Shown one piece after another: positions 10,619-20,592 of a DNA stretch of 64,000 bases. The stretch comes from Deltaproteobacteria bacterium RBG_13_43_22. Its GTDB lineage: Bacteria; Desulfobacterota; RBG-13-43-22. A program made the translations under genes and the position numbers. Positions within the stretch are counted from its first letter, which is position 1; each line of letters begins with the position of its first letter. The notes under the pieces are model-generated. The model worked only from the letters and a program-made list of their open reading frames with translations, was not told where the DNA came from and made no database searches. The stretch lies in NCBI GenBank assembly GCA_001797675.1, contig MGQB01000015.1, forward strand, positions 62,001 to 126,000, given 5' to 3'.

Positions 10619-12398
10619 CCCCTCCTTTTTCTTCCTCCAATTTCAGCTGGGTCTCTTTGATTTTTTTCAGGATGGTTTCTTTCTCTTTGGCCGCCGGGTG
10701 AACTTCCAAAATCCGACGGTATATTTTCAAGGCATTATCCCAGAGGCTTTTCTTAATATAGACATCCCCGAGATGTTCTCCGATGACCGGGTCATTGGGA
10801 GCCAACTTATAGGCCTTCTCCAATTCAACGAGGGCCTCATCGAACTTTTTCTTTTTAAAATAAACCCATCCGAGGCTGTCCAGAATATAGCCGTCGTTGG
10901 GACGGAATTTAAGGGCCCGCTTAATCAAGTCTTCCGCTTCATCCAGATGGGTCCCTCGTTCGGCATAGGTATAACCCAGGTAATTCAAAGCCATGGCGTG
11001 AAACGGGTCTTTCTTTATGGCTGTTTTCAATTGCTGGATGCTTTCCCGTTTTTGACCCATTTTATCCAGGAAAATCCCCAGACGGAAATAGAGTTCGGCC
11101 TGATCGGGATCGATCTCAATGCCTTCCAGGAGCACTTTTTTACCCTCCGGAAGATTATTCGTCTGTTCATAGAGGGAGGCCAGGGTCAGGTAGATCTCAA
11201 TTTTTTTGGGGGAGACAATCAAGGCCTTTTGAAGTAACTGAATGGCTTCCTCAAACTTCTTTTCTTTTTCCAGAATATAAGAATGCATAATAAGGGCCTG
11301 GGGAAAATATTCCGATTGGGTCGAAATGGAGGTTAAAAATTCCAGAGCTTTCTTAAATTTTCGTTGTTCCACCAGGGTGATGCCCAAAAAATATTTGATC
11401 CTGCTGTCTTCGGGCTTTTCGTTTGACAGGGCGCTGAATTCTTCAAAAGCCTGATCAAGATGCTTGTTTTCCAGGTAGATAATCCCGATTCGGAATCGTC
11501 TTTCAAAATCCTGGTTGGAATTGATCTTTAGGGATTCCAGGAGTGCGTGTCCCTGGTCATAGTTCCCCAATTTTAACCATTGATTGGCTGCACTTTCCTG
11601 GGCTTCTAAATTTTTTGGGTTCTTCTGGAGGACGATTTGATACATGGCCAAAGCCTGTTTGGTTTGATCAGTCCGTTCATAGACCCGACCGAGGCCCATA
11701 TAAGCATTAATATGATTAGGATTGATATTGACCGTTTCTTGAAAATAGAATCTGGCCCGATCGTACTGTTTCATCTCCAGATAAATCTTGGCCAGGAAAA
11801 AATGCCCTTTTTCGGATTTTGGATTTATTTTTATTAATTTTTGAAAGGATTCCAGGGCCTGAGGGATTTTCTTTATTTGCAAGTTCAAGATTCCCAAATT
11901 AAAGAGAACCTCTTCATCCTGGGGATCCAGATCGATAAGAGCCTGATAGGACTTAAGGGCTTCTTCCCATTTTTGCTGGGAGATATAAATCTCCGCCAAA
12001 AGGGAATAGGCCTCTTGAAATTTTGGATCCAGATCAATAGCTTTTTGGGTATGCCGCTGGGCCTCGGCCGGATTGGAAGTCTTGAATAAAAGACGCCCCA
12101 GAGAAAATTCCAAAAACGGGGAATCGGGCACCAGGGCCAAGGTCTTCTGAAGTTCTTCAATGGCCCGGGTATCGTTATCTTCCTGAGCATAGAGGCTGCT
12201 TGCTAAAAAATGATAATAGGCTTCGGATTGACTGTCCGGAGTTTTTAAGGGAATGTTAGCCGGTGGAGGCGTCGGAGCGGGCTGTTCGGAAAAAAATTGA
12301 GACCACCGGCCTTGACACCCGGGGCCGACCAATAGAAGGACCAAAAAGAATATCGGCAACCGGGCGAAAAATAGAGAAGTTTTTTTTTGCATGTCCAT
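10599..12398 (-). CDS. Tetratricopeptide-repeat lipoprotein-like protein
   Basis: Lipobox-like LLLVGPGC near N-terminus; many 34-residue TPR repeats. Confidence 0.85.
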   Translation of the reverse strand: MDMQKKTSLFFARLPIFFLVLLLVGPGCQGRWSQFFSEQPAPTPPPANIPLKTPDSQSEAYYHFLASSLYAQEDNDTRAIEELQKTLALVPDSPFLEFSLGRLLFKTSNPAEAQRHTQKAIDLDPKFQEAYSLLAEIYISQQKWEEALKSYQALIDLDPQDEEVLFNLGILNLQIKKIPQALESFQKLIKINPKSEKGHFFLAKIYLEMKQYDRARFYFQETVNINPNHINAYMGLGRVYERTDQTKQALAMYQIVLQKNPKNLEAQESAANQWLKLGNYDQGHALLESLKINSNQDFERRFRIGIIYLENKHLDQAFEEFSALSNEKPEDSRIKYFLGITLVEQRKFKKALEFLTSISTQSEYFPQALIMHSYILEKEKKFEEAIQLLQKALIVSPKKIEIYLTLASLYEQTNNLPEGKKVLLEGIEIDPDQAELYFRLGIFLDKMGQKRESIQQLKTAIKKDPFHAMALNYLGYTYAERGTHLDEAEDLIKRALKFRPNDGYILDSLGWVYFKKKKFDEALVELEKAYKLAPNDPVIGEHLGDVYIKKSLWDNALKIYRRILEVHPAAKEKETILKKIKETQLKLEEEKGGVGNQTN

Positions 12399-12560
12399 AT
12401 TTTCTGATGCCTGATCCAGGATTCAGGATATAAACGGACCGCGTCTGATCTCGGCATTTTCTGAGACCCTCAAGGCCGGTTTCTTTTTTATCCTGTATCC
12501 TGCATCAGACATCGTCTGCTGTTTTTCCGGCACCCGACATCCGAGATCGGGTATCGGACA

Positions 12561-13520
12561 TCAAAACATATCCTCAAGATAATCGGGGTTTAAATCCGGT
12601 AGTTCCTTTTCCAAGTAGGCCTTAACCTTCTTTAAGAGTTTTTCCTCCAGTTGCCGGATCCTTTCCCGGGAAACACCGAACTGATTCCCTAAATCCTGTA
12701 AGGTCAGAGGTTCTTCTGTCAATATCCGTTTTTCAAAAATGATGTTTTCCCGCGGGGTCAGTCCCTTTTGAAAATCCTGAAGTTTAGTCCTAAAAATATT
12801 TTTTAATTGCATCTCGGATATGGTTTTTTCGGGAGAAGCTTCTTTGCCCGGCAAGATCGACTTGTGATCCACCGAAGAACCGTCAGCGACCGGGGCATCC
12901 AAAGAGAGTTCCCATTCTCCCAGTCTTTGATCCATCTCAATAATTTCTTTTTCACTGACGGAAAACTTTTCCGCAAGGAGTTTAGGTGCCGGATCAATGC
13001 CCTGAGCCATGAGCCGGCTTTTCTCTTTTTTCAAATTATAAAAAAGCTTTCTCTGGGCCTGGGTGGTTCCAACTTTTACCAGCTTCCAGTTATCCATAAT
13101 GAATTTAAGGATGTAGGCCTTGATCCAGAAGGAGGCATAATAAGAAAATTTAATGCCCCGAAAAGGATCAAATTTTTTAACGGCCTGCATCAGTCCGATA
13201 TTCCCCTCCTGAATCAGGTCCAATAGGTTTTGCATCCAGTACCGCTGAAATTCCATGGCAATCTTGACCACCAGCCGTAAATTAGAGGTGATTAACTTAT
13301 AAGCCAAATCCGAATCCTGGGTCTGCTGGTATTTGAGGAGAACGGACTTCTCTTCTTCCAAATCAAGGAGGGGATATCGGTTAATTTCCAAAAGATACCG
13401 TTGAAGAGGATCATAGGGGACCACCTGGCCTTTCGGGGGGTGGTTGGTTCCCGGTTCCTTTTCCTCAGCCAGGGTATCCAAAGGGTCTTCAGGCAGGGAA
13501 GGGTTCATCTCCTTTTTCAA
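12561..13520 (-). CDS. rpoH: RNA polymerase sigma factor, sigma-32 (RpoH)-like
   Basis: [37 protein letters not shown] region 2; FGVSRERIRQLEEKLLKK region 4.2. Confidence 0.88.
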   Translation of the reverse strand: MKKEMNPSLPEDPLDTLAEEKEPGTNHPPKGQVVPYDPLQRYLLEINRYPLLDLEEEKSVLLKYQQTQDSDLAYKLITSNLRLVVKIAMEFQRYWMQNLLDLIQEGNIGLMQAVKKFDPFRGIKFSYYASFWIKAYILKFIMDNWKLVKVGTTQAQRKLFYNLKKEKSRLMAQGIDPAPKLLAEKFSVSEKEIIEMDQRLGEWELSLDAPVADGSSVDHKSILPGKEASPEKTISEMQLKNIFRTKLQDFQKGLTPRENIIFEKRILTEEPLTLQDLGNQFGVSRERIRQLEEKLLKKVKAYLEKELPDLNPDYLEDMF

Positions 13521-13963
13521 TCCAATATTTTTTCATCATAAATCGATTCCAACCGGTATTTATGCTGGGCCTCCTGATCGGCCAAATAGGTAAATAATTT
13601 TTTCTGAGCAGGGTCTTGAGCTTTGGCCTCCCAGGCCCGGTAAAATTTTAAGGATTTTTCCTCATTTTTCATGGCCAGGATCATCACCTCTTGATATTTC
13701 ATGTCCTTATGGAATTTAAGATCCATCAAGTAGTCGCTGATTTTTAGATCCGGTATGGATCTGGAACTCTCCGGCAGGGTTAATGGATCCGGTAATTCTT
13801 CCAATAATTTTTGGTGGTTTTCTTCTTCGGCCGCCAATTCTAAAAAAAGGGGGGATATCCCCGGGTATTGAGACAGTGAAGCGGTGGAACGATAAAAAGT
13901 TTGAGCATCTTTTTCTTTATTGATCGCAAATTGAAAAATTTCTTGGATAGTGGAAAAAGACAT
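13517..13963 (-). CDS. Ferritin-like / rubrerythrin-family protein
   Basis: Repeated AxxxExx..FY and EEEnHqk / DQEAQHKYRLE di-iron helices; overlaps the sigma-factor gene by 4 bp. Confidence 0.8.
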   Translation of the reverse strand: MSFSTIQEIFQFAINKEKDAQTFYRSTASLSQYPGISPLFLELAAEEENHQKLLEELPDPLTLPESSRSIPDLKISDYLMDLKFHKDMKYQEVMILAMKNEEKSLKFYRAWEAKAQDPAQKKLFTYLADQEAQHKYRLESIYDEKILD

Positions 13964-14057
13964 GGACCGTCCTCCTTATTTCCATGGGATTTCTGGAATC
14001 CTCAGCATATTTGAACAAATGTACTGTTCGTCCTTGCGGTTGTCAAGGATTAAAAAA

Positions 14058-14098
14058 AAAGACCCTTTCTGAAACGAAAGAGCCTATTTTTATTCCAA
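14058..14098 (-). terminator. Rho-independent terminator downstream of the phenylacetate-CoA ligase-like gene
   Basis: Minus strand: GGCTCTTTC-GTTTCA-GAAAGGGTC followed by a T-run. Confidence 0.6.
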
Positions 14099-14128
14099 AC
14101 TTCGGACTATGCACTAACTCCGAGCTGT

Positions 14129-15490
14129 CTACTCCCAGACCCGTTTATCTTCGATCTTCTTGGCCCCCTCAGGCAATGACCCTTTTGGAAGAAATTCAAC
14201 CTCACCACGAACACGCAGGATTTCCTGGATCGCTTTTCCTATGGCCTCGGATAGGATGGTTGGGTCTGAACAAGGACGCACCAGTTCAGTTCGAAAGATC
14301 ATCCTATCCTGGTGTCCCTCCCGGGTCACCACAACCTGACAGGCGCAGATTTCAGAAAATTTAGCGGCCACGAAATCCACCAATCCCGGATGGATAAACA
14401 TCCCTTTGACCTTGGTCACTTGATCCACCCGGCCGATAATTTTCATCAACCGGGGTGAAGTCCGGCCGCAAGGGCAAGGTTCGTCGCTTACATAGGACAG
14501 GTCCCCGCTTCCGAACCGGATCAAAGGATAGACTTTGTTAAAACAAGTGCCCACCACCTCACCGATTTCTCCAGGGTTGCACTGTTTCCCGGTCTGGGGA
14601 TCAACGATTTCTACGATACAATCGTCGGGGAAATGCATGCCGTTTTTCTGACTGCACTCAAAACCCAGGCAACCGATATCGGCGGTTCCATAACTCTGAC
14701 GGATCATCAGTCCCAATTCGGATTCCAGACTGTCCCGCAAAGATTCGGGGAGCATTTCGGCGGCCACAAAGGCTGTTTTTAAATTCAGGTCTTTGGGAGG
14801 ATTTAAGCCCATCTCTTTGGCCTTTTGGACGGCAGCGAAGAGAAAGCTGGGGGTTCCTAAAAATCCGGTTACTTTTAAATCCTTCATTACCCGGACCTGA
14901 AGTTCCGTATTTCCAACTCCGGCCGGGATGGTTCGGCAGCCCAGAAGCTTTAACGATGAATCCAACATAAAGCCAAAGGGAACCAGATGAAAATTAAAGG
15001 TGATCTGACAGATATCGCCGGCCCGGAATCCCCCGGCGTATAATCCCTGGGCCCAGCGGGTATCTTCATAGACCAATTCTCCCGGTTCATAGATAGGCCC
15101 GGGGGAAATAAAAAAGCGGCCAAGTTCCTCGGGCGGCACCCCGTTAAAACCGCCAAAGGGGGGATTCTTTTTTTGTAGACTGATCAGGTCGGCCTTTTCG
15201 GTAATGGGCAGTTTCTCCAGGTCTCTAACGGTCTTTATGTCTCCGGGTTTTATTTTGGCCTGGTCTATTTTTTTCTTGACCGCCGGGGCCTTTTCATAGG
15301 CATAGGTTATAATCTGCTTCAGCTTCCTGTTATGATACCGTCGTCGTTCTGACTCGGTCATGATTTCCAATTTGGAAAAATAGCCTGAACAGCGGTCCTT
15401 CTTGGTTACCATTGCTCCTCCCCTAAGGGTTAGTAAGAAAAAAGTTCGGAGTTTAGAGTTCGGTGCGGTTGGTTTTTTACTCCCAACCAA
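14129..15490 (-). CDS. Phenylacetate-CoA ligase family protein (PaaK-like)
   Basis: RQSYGTADIGCLGFEC and GSGDLSY...CPCGRTSPRLMKIIGRVDQVTKVKGMFIHP motifs; the annotated start may be about 25 codons too long. Confidence 0.88.
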   Translation of the reverse strand: MVGSKKPTAPNSKLRTFFLLTLRGGAMVTKKDRCSGYFSKLEIMTESERRRYHNRKLKQIITYAYEKAPAVKKKIDQAKIKPGDIKTVRDLEKLPITEKADLISLQKKNPPFGGFNGVPPEELGRFFISPGPIYEPGELVYEDTRWAQGLYAGGFRAGDICQITFNFHLVPFGFMLDSSLKLLGCRTIPAGVGNTELQVRVMKDLKVTGFLGTPSFLFAAVQKAKEMGLNPPKDLNLKTAFVAAEMLPESLRDSLESELGLMIRQSYGTADIGCLGFECSQKNGMHFPDDCIVEIVDPQTGKQCNPGEIGEVVGTCFNKVYPLIRFGSGDLSYVSDEPCPCGRTSPRLMKIIGRVDQVTKVKGMFIHPGLVDFVAAKFSEICACQVVVTREGHQDRMIFRTELVRPCSDPTILSEAIGKAIQEILRVRGEVEFLPKGSLPEGAKKIEDKRVWE

Positions 15491-15535
15491 TGACTCCGAA
15501 CTCCCAACTCCGAACTTCGAACCTAAGGCCGGTTG

Positions 15536-16189
15536 TTATTTAGGCGGAAAAGTGCCTTCAAAAGGCACGATGATATTTTTCCCGTTAGGACCGACAAAGG
15601 TTGCGGTGCCGTTGACCGTAATAGGGAAAGTGAAGTCGGAAATCCCTTCCCACCATTTCTTCAACAGATCACCAGACTTGATATTCATCTCCTGGAGTTT
15701 GAATCCACCGGTTACCAATAAGGAGAGGTTGGCCGTATTGTAATCAAAGGTCCCGTTGAATCTCATGTAATCGGTTGTCTTAGCCGGAATATAGTTGTCG
15801 TCAAAGAAGGTCAGGGTATTCAGTTCAAACTCTTCGAAGGCGACTGTAAACTTTAAATCGTCCAGCATGATTTTAAAATTATTGGGGTTTTGGACGGAAT
15901 AGACAAAGGAGAGGACCAGAGGTGCCCCCCTTCTTCCGGCCGTTAATTTTCCTTCCTTATCCAAAATGCCGTCTAAATAGTAGCCCCAGTAGTTGGCAAT
16001 TTCGATCCGGTCCAATTTAACCATTGGGGCTTTAGCGGCTGCTATTTTCATGGCCTTCCCTTTGCCTACGGTGGCTTTAGGGGCTGCTTTCTCCAGCGTA
16101 GCTGCTTTTTCTTCGGCCGCTAAGCACGGTAAGGCTAGAAGACTAACGATACCGATCAGTAAAAATAAGGTGACTGCGAATTTTTTCAT
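15536..16189 (-). CDS. Exported LEA14/WHy-like hypothetical protein
   Basis: Signal peptide, then a beta-sandwich-like region with VQNPNNFKIMLDDLKFTV (LEA14-like NPN motif). Confidence 0.5.
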   Translation of the reverse strand: MKKFAVTLFLLIGIVSLLALPCLAAEEKAATLEKAAPKATVGKGKAMKIAAAKAPMVKLDRIEIANYWGYYLDGILDKEGKLTAGRRGAPLVLSFVYSVQNPNNFKIMLDDLKFTVAFEEFELNTLTFFDDNYIPAKTTDYMRFNGTFDYNTANLSLLVTGGFKLQEMNIKSGDLLKKWWEGISDFTFPITVNGTATFVGPNGKNIIVPFEGTFPPK

Positions 16190-16201
16190 AAGATCCTCCC
16201 T

Positions 16202-17011
16202 TTAGGTTAACCAACGTTTTCGGCGTTTATAGTGTTTGACCTCTCGGAAACTTTTTCGGGTTCCAAGATCGGTAAGACCGAGATAGAAATCTTTTATATC
16301 CGGATTTTCCAATAATTTTTCGGCCGTGTCGTCCATAACAATCCGCCCGTTTTCCATAACATAAGCATAGGGGGCGACGCTCAAGGCCAATTTGGCATTC
16401 TGTTCCACAAGGAGGATGGAAATCTTGGATTCTTCATGAAGCCGGGTAATAATATTGAAGATCTCTTTGATCAGCATGGGGGCCAGCCCCATGGAGGGTT
16501 CATCCAAGAGCATCAGCTTGGGGTTGGCCATTAAGGCCCGGCCCACCACGGTCATTTGCTGTTCCCCGCCGCTGATAAATCCGGCGGTTTCGTTCCGTTT
16601 TTCTTTCAGACGAGGGAAATAGTGATAAACCATTTCCAATCCGTCTTTCACGGCCCGCCGATCCCGCCTCAGGTGAGCCCCGACAACGAGGTTTTGTTCC
16701 ACCGTCAAATGTTCAAAAACACGGCGGCCTTCAATAACCTGAACAATCCCGGATTTAGCGATGTCTTCAGCGTTTTTTTTATCGATCCGATCTCCCAGGA
16801 AAACAATATTCCCATCCGAAACCTTTCCGTCCTCATGTTTCAACAGACCGGAGATGGCCTTCAGGGTGGTGCTTTTCCCCGCCCCATTCGCCCCCAGGAG
16901 GGCCACAATCCCTCCTTGAGGGACTTCAATGGAGACCCCCTTGAGGACCAGAATAACCTCATGGTACTTGACTTCAATGCTATTGATCTTCAGGATCGGT
17001 TCCTCAGTCAA
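16202..17011 (-). CDS. livF: Branched-chain amino acid-type ABC transporter ATP-binding protein (LivF-like)
   Basis: GANGAGKSTTLK Walker A, SGGEQQM signature, LLDEPSMGLAP Walker B. Confidence 0.92.
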   Translation of the reverse strand: MTEEPILKINSIEVKYHEVILVLKGVSIEVPQGGIVALLGANGAGKSTTLKAISGLLKHEDGKVSDGNIVFLGDRIDKKNAEDIAKSGIVQVIEGRRVFEHLTVEQNLVVGAHLRRDRRAVKDGLEMVYHYFPRLKEKRNETAGFISGGEQQMTVVGRALMANPKLMLLDEPSMGLAPMLIKEIFNIITRLHEESKISILLVEQNAKLALSVAPYAYVMENGRIVMDDTAEKLLENPDIKDFYLGLTDLGTRKSFREVKHYKRRKRWLT

Positions 17012-17183
17012 CGATCTTACCTCCTTGAAACTTCATCTTGATAAATCCGAAATTCGAATATCGAATTTCGAAACAAAACCAAAATCCAGATATCAAATGT
17101 TCAAAACTCTATGGCTTTCTAGTTTTGAATTTTTGTCATTTGAATTTGATTCGTGCTTCGGATTTTGGATTTGATTTACAGGC

Positions 17184-18443
17184 TTACCAGCCCATCCATT
17201 CCTTTTCCCATTTATCGGGCCAACGTTTCTTTAGATCAACCGCCTCCACTAAAACGAACTTCCCTTTTTCGATCTTAAAAATAGGAGCTCCCGTGGTCGG
17301 GCGATGATCCGTGGCCGAAAAACTGGCCGGCTGGGATCCGAGTCCGAAGTCTTTATTCTTAAAGGTTTCCATGGCCTTCATAATGCCTTCGCCGTTTAAT
17401 TTCCCCTGTTTGTCGGCGATTTTCATGGCGTCAGTCAACAGGAGGACCGCTCCCCAGGCCTGGATCGTCCGAACCAACCTTTTATTGGCCGGAACGCCTG
17501 GGTTGATCCTTTTGGCATAAGCCTGGATTTTGTTCATCATCGGTGCCTTGCCTCCAAAGAAGGCGCAAACCGTGGCCCCCATGGCCCCCTCGGCAGCCGG
17601 TCCGGCCAGGCGAGGCAGGTTTTCATCAAATCCCCAAACGTTAACGACATGATCGGCCCCAAGACCCAACGAATAGGCATCCCGCATGGCCGTAGCCACG
17701 GACATGGTGGTGTTGCCGTGCCAGACCAGATCGGGTTTAAACTGCTTGGCCCCCAGGACTTGGCTCTTGGTATCCAGGGCGGTCAAGGAAACATCCTGGT
17801 CTGGTCCTACCTCAATGCCCAACAGAGCGGCATGATCCTTTATGGCCTTGATTGGGGCGCTGGCATAGGGGGAGGCCGCCATATAAAAGCAGACTAAACG
17901 GGGTTTTTCCCCTTTATCTCTTCTTGCTTTGTATTTGGCATCTTTTTTCCAGACATTGTCATACCAGGCCGTGATCGCCGACCGGGCACCGGAGGAGTAG
18001 TCAGTACAAAAGAAAAGGTTATAGGGGGTTTTCTTGGGATCAGTCAAATGGGCTGAATAAGAGGCCGAAACATAGGGCATCTTGTCTTTGGTAATGGTGG
18101 GGGAAAGGGCTTCCGTGTCCCCGGTGCCCCAGCCCAGGACGGCTACGACCTTATCGAAATCACGGAACCTCTTATAAGTGGTCACGGCTTCCGGGATACG
18201 ATACCCATAATCATATTGGAATAGTTTGATCTTTTTCCCATTGATGCCACCGATGTCATTGACATAAGCAATGGCCTCGGCAATTCCGAGGGCATAATCT
18301 TTACCCACATCCGAGGTGGCCCCGGTCATGTCGTTGATGGACCCGAGCCTGATTTCCCCCTGGGCCGCCCAGACCATACCGGCAGCCCCTAAAAAGGTCA
18401 TCAAAAAAGCAGTTAACCATAAAAGCGATTTCTTTCTCATCAT
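17184..18443 (-). CDS. LivK-like ABC transporter substrate-binding protein
   Basis: Signal peptide; type I periplasmic binding fold IRLGSINDMTGATSDVGKDY. Confidence 0.9.
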   Translation of the reverse strand: MMRKKSLLWLTAFLMTFLGAAGMVWAAQGEIRLGSINDMTGATSDVGKDYALGIAEAIAYVNDIGGINGKKIKLFQYDYGYRIPEAVTTYKRFRDFDKVVAVLGWGTGDTEALSPTITKDKMPYVSASYSAHLTDPKKTPYNLFFCTDYSSGARSAITAWYDNVWKKDAKYKARRDKGEKPRLVCFYMAASPYASAPIKAIKDHAALLGIEVGPDQDVSLTALDTKSQVLGAKQFKPDLVWHGNTTMSVATAMRDAYSLGLGADHVVNVWGFDENLPRLAGPAAEGAMGATVCAFFGGKAPMMNKIQAYAKRINPGVPANKRLVRTIQAWGAVLLLTDAMKIADKQGKLNGEGIMKAMETFKNKDFGLGSQPASFSATDHRPTTGAPIFKIEKGKFVLVEAVDLKKRWPDKWEKEWMGW

Positions 18444-18625
18444 TGCAACCTCCTTTTAATGCTTGATGTTATAAATAATCATTTAGATAATAGAACAATA
18501 TTTAACCAGGGAAACCGATATCACCTCCTTTGATTTAAAGGGTTCAAGGGGTCGAGGGGTTGTATTTGAATTTTGTTGCCTTGCACTTGAATCCTTGAAT
18601 CCTGGACTCCTGGAATCCTATTGAC

Positions 18626-19720
18626 TTAATACGAAAACGGCCACAGATTGAAATAATTCTTGATCTGCCACCAACGATAGGCCAATCCGTTGGGTTCGTA
18701 AATCAAAAACAGACAAATCGCCAAACCAAAAGTGGCTTCTTTGAGGAATAAAAATTTCATGGTCAAGGCCGGGTATACCGGTGTCAGGGGAATAATGATG
18801 AATTTCAGCCCTTCCATGATCAGGACCATAAACAGGGAACCGAAGATGGTCCCGTAAATACTGCCCACCCCGCCGATAAGGATCACCCCCACCAGCCAGA
18901 GGGACCAGAACCATTGAAAATGTTCCGGACTCAGGGCCGCCAGGGTACTGACCCAGAAGGCCCCGGCGATACCGCCGATAAAACCGGCCACAAAAAAGGC
19001 CATCAGTTTATAAGTAATAATATTGATTCCCATGGTTTCAGCGGCAATATCATTGTCCCGGATGGCTATCCAGGCCCGCCCTACTTTGGACCGGAGCAGA
19101 TTGGCCAGGCCCATGGTCAGGAGGATGGTCAAAACGGCCCCCAGGAAGTAGACTTTTAAATCACTGTCCAGGACCAAGGGCCCGATGGTGATGCTCCCGG
19201 GTGGTAGAGAGAAGGCCTGTCCCCGGCCGCCGATCTGACTGACGTATTGGGTCAGAATAAAATCCACGGTGACGAACTGGGCCGCCAGGGAGGTCATGAT
19301 CAAATAAAACCCTTTGACCTTGGCCGAAGGCAGTCCGAATAAAACGGACCAAAGCCCGGCCACCAGGCCTCCGATGAACATGCTCAATAAATAGGGAAGA
19401 TGTAGTTGAAGGGTGAGTAAGGTGGCGGTGTAGGCCCCAACGGCGATAAAGGCCGCGTGTCCGAGAGTCACCTGGCCGCAATAGCCGATCAGAAGCTGCA
19501 CGCCCAAGGCCCCCATGATGGTATAGATTGTTAAGGTGGCCACCCCGACCCAATAGAGGCCCCCCCAAAAGGGAAGGATGTAAAAGATAAAAATGCCCAG
19601 GAGGATCATCTTTCCGATGACGAACCGGGTCTGCCACCAGGCATGGTCCTGCTGATAATATTCGTGGTAAATGCCGCAAGGTAGATATTGCATGGTTAGA
19701 CCCTCTCTATCCTTTCCCAA
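18626..19720 (-). CDS. livM: LivM-like ABC transporter permease
   Basis: Multi-TM; GHAAFIAVGAYTATLL and IGGVGSIYGTIFGS motifs. Confidence 0.9.
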   Translation of the reverse strand: MGKDREGLTMQYLPCGIYHEYYQQDHAWWQTRFVIGKMILLGIFIFYILPFWGGLYWVGVATLTIYTIMGALGVQLLIGYCGQVTLGHAAFIAVGAYTATLLTLQLHLPYLLSMFIGGLVAGLWSVLFGLPSAKVKGFYLIMTSLAAQFVTVDFILTQYVSQIGGRGQAFSLPPGSITIGPLVLDSDLKVYFLGAVLTILLTMGLANLLRSKVGRAWIAIRDNDIAAETMGINIITYKLMAFFVAGFIGGIAGAFWVSTLAALSPEHFQWFWSLWLVGVILIGGVGSIYGTIFGSLFMVLIMEGLKFIIIPLTPVYPALTMKFLFLKEATFGLAICLFLIYEPNGLAYRWWQIKNYFNLWPFSY

Positions 19721-20580
19721 CCCCAGAGTCCATAAGGTTTATATAAAAGAATGATCACCATAAAGATAAAAGGGGCGATTTCTTTGACTCCTCCCGGGGT
19801 GAACCGGTCCAGATATGCCCCGCTTAAGTTTTGCAAAACCCCGATGATGATCCCGCCGACAATGGCCCCGGGTATGGAATTCAACCCTCCCAGAACAACG
19901 GCCGGCAGGACCAATAACCCCAGGTAACCGACCGAGATGTTAAGCCCGTTGATATTACCCAGTAAGGCCCCGCCAACCCCGGCGGCAATAAAGGCAATGC
20001 CCCAAGCTGTGGCATAAACAAAGCGGGCACTGACCCCCAGGGAAAGGGCGGCCATTTCATCGTCGGCCGTGGCCTGCATGGCCAGACCCCACCTTGTAAA
20101 CTGAAAGAAGGCCACAAAGATCAGCAACAGGGCGATGGCGGCGAAAAAACTCCAAAGATAAACCTGGCCGATGATGATGCCCCCGATATCGATGGGTTTC
20201 ATGGGGAAAACCGGAGGACTGAAGATGACCGTATCGGTTCCGAAAAGGAACTCGACGATACCCCGAAAGAAAAAGGATAATCCTACGGTGACCATAATAA
20301 CCGTCAGCACCGGCTCCCCGATCAACTTGTCCAGGAATATGCGTTCGGTAATGAGTCCCAGGATAAAACCGATAATGACCGTACAAAGAAGGGCCAGGAG
20401 GAAGGGAAAACCCCACATATAAAAGGTCAGGCAGACATAAGCCCCGATTAAAGTGAGTTCGCCCATGGCCAGGTTCAACACCCCGGAGCATTTATAAATC
20501 AAGGTCCAGCCCAGGGCCACCAGGGCATAAATACCGCCCATCAGGATGCCGGTAATAATTACCTGAATAAACAAATTCAT
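19696..20580 (-). CDS. livH: LivH-like ABC transporter permease
   Basis: GGIYALVALGWTLIYKCSGVLNLAMGE N-terminus typical of LivH. Confidence 0.92.
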   Translation of the reverse strand: MNLFIQVIITGILMGGIYALVALGWTLIYKCSGVLNLAMGELTLIGAYVCLTFYMWGFPFLLALLCTVIIGFILGLITERIFLDKLIGEPVLTVIMVTVGLSFFFRGIVEFLFGTDTVIFSPPVFPMKPIDIGGIIIGQVYLWSFFAAIALLLIFVAFFQFTRWGLAMQATADDEMAALSLGVSARFVYATAWGIAFIAAGVGGALLGNINGLNISVGYLGLLVLPAVVLGGLNSIPGAIVGGIIIGVLQNLSGAYLDRFTPGGVKEIAPFIFMVIILLYKPYGLWGWERIERV

Positions 20581-20592
20581 GATTTCCCCTCC

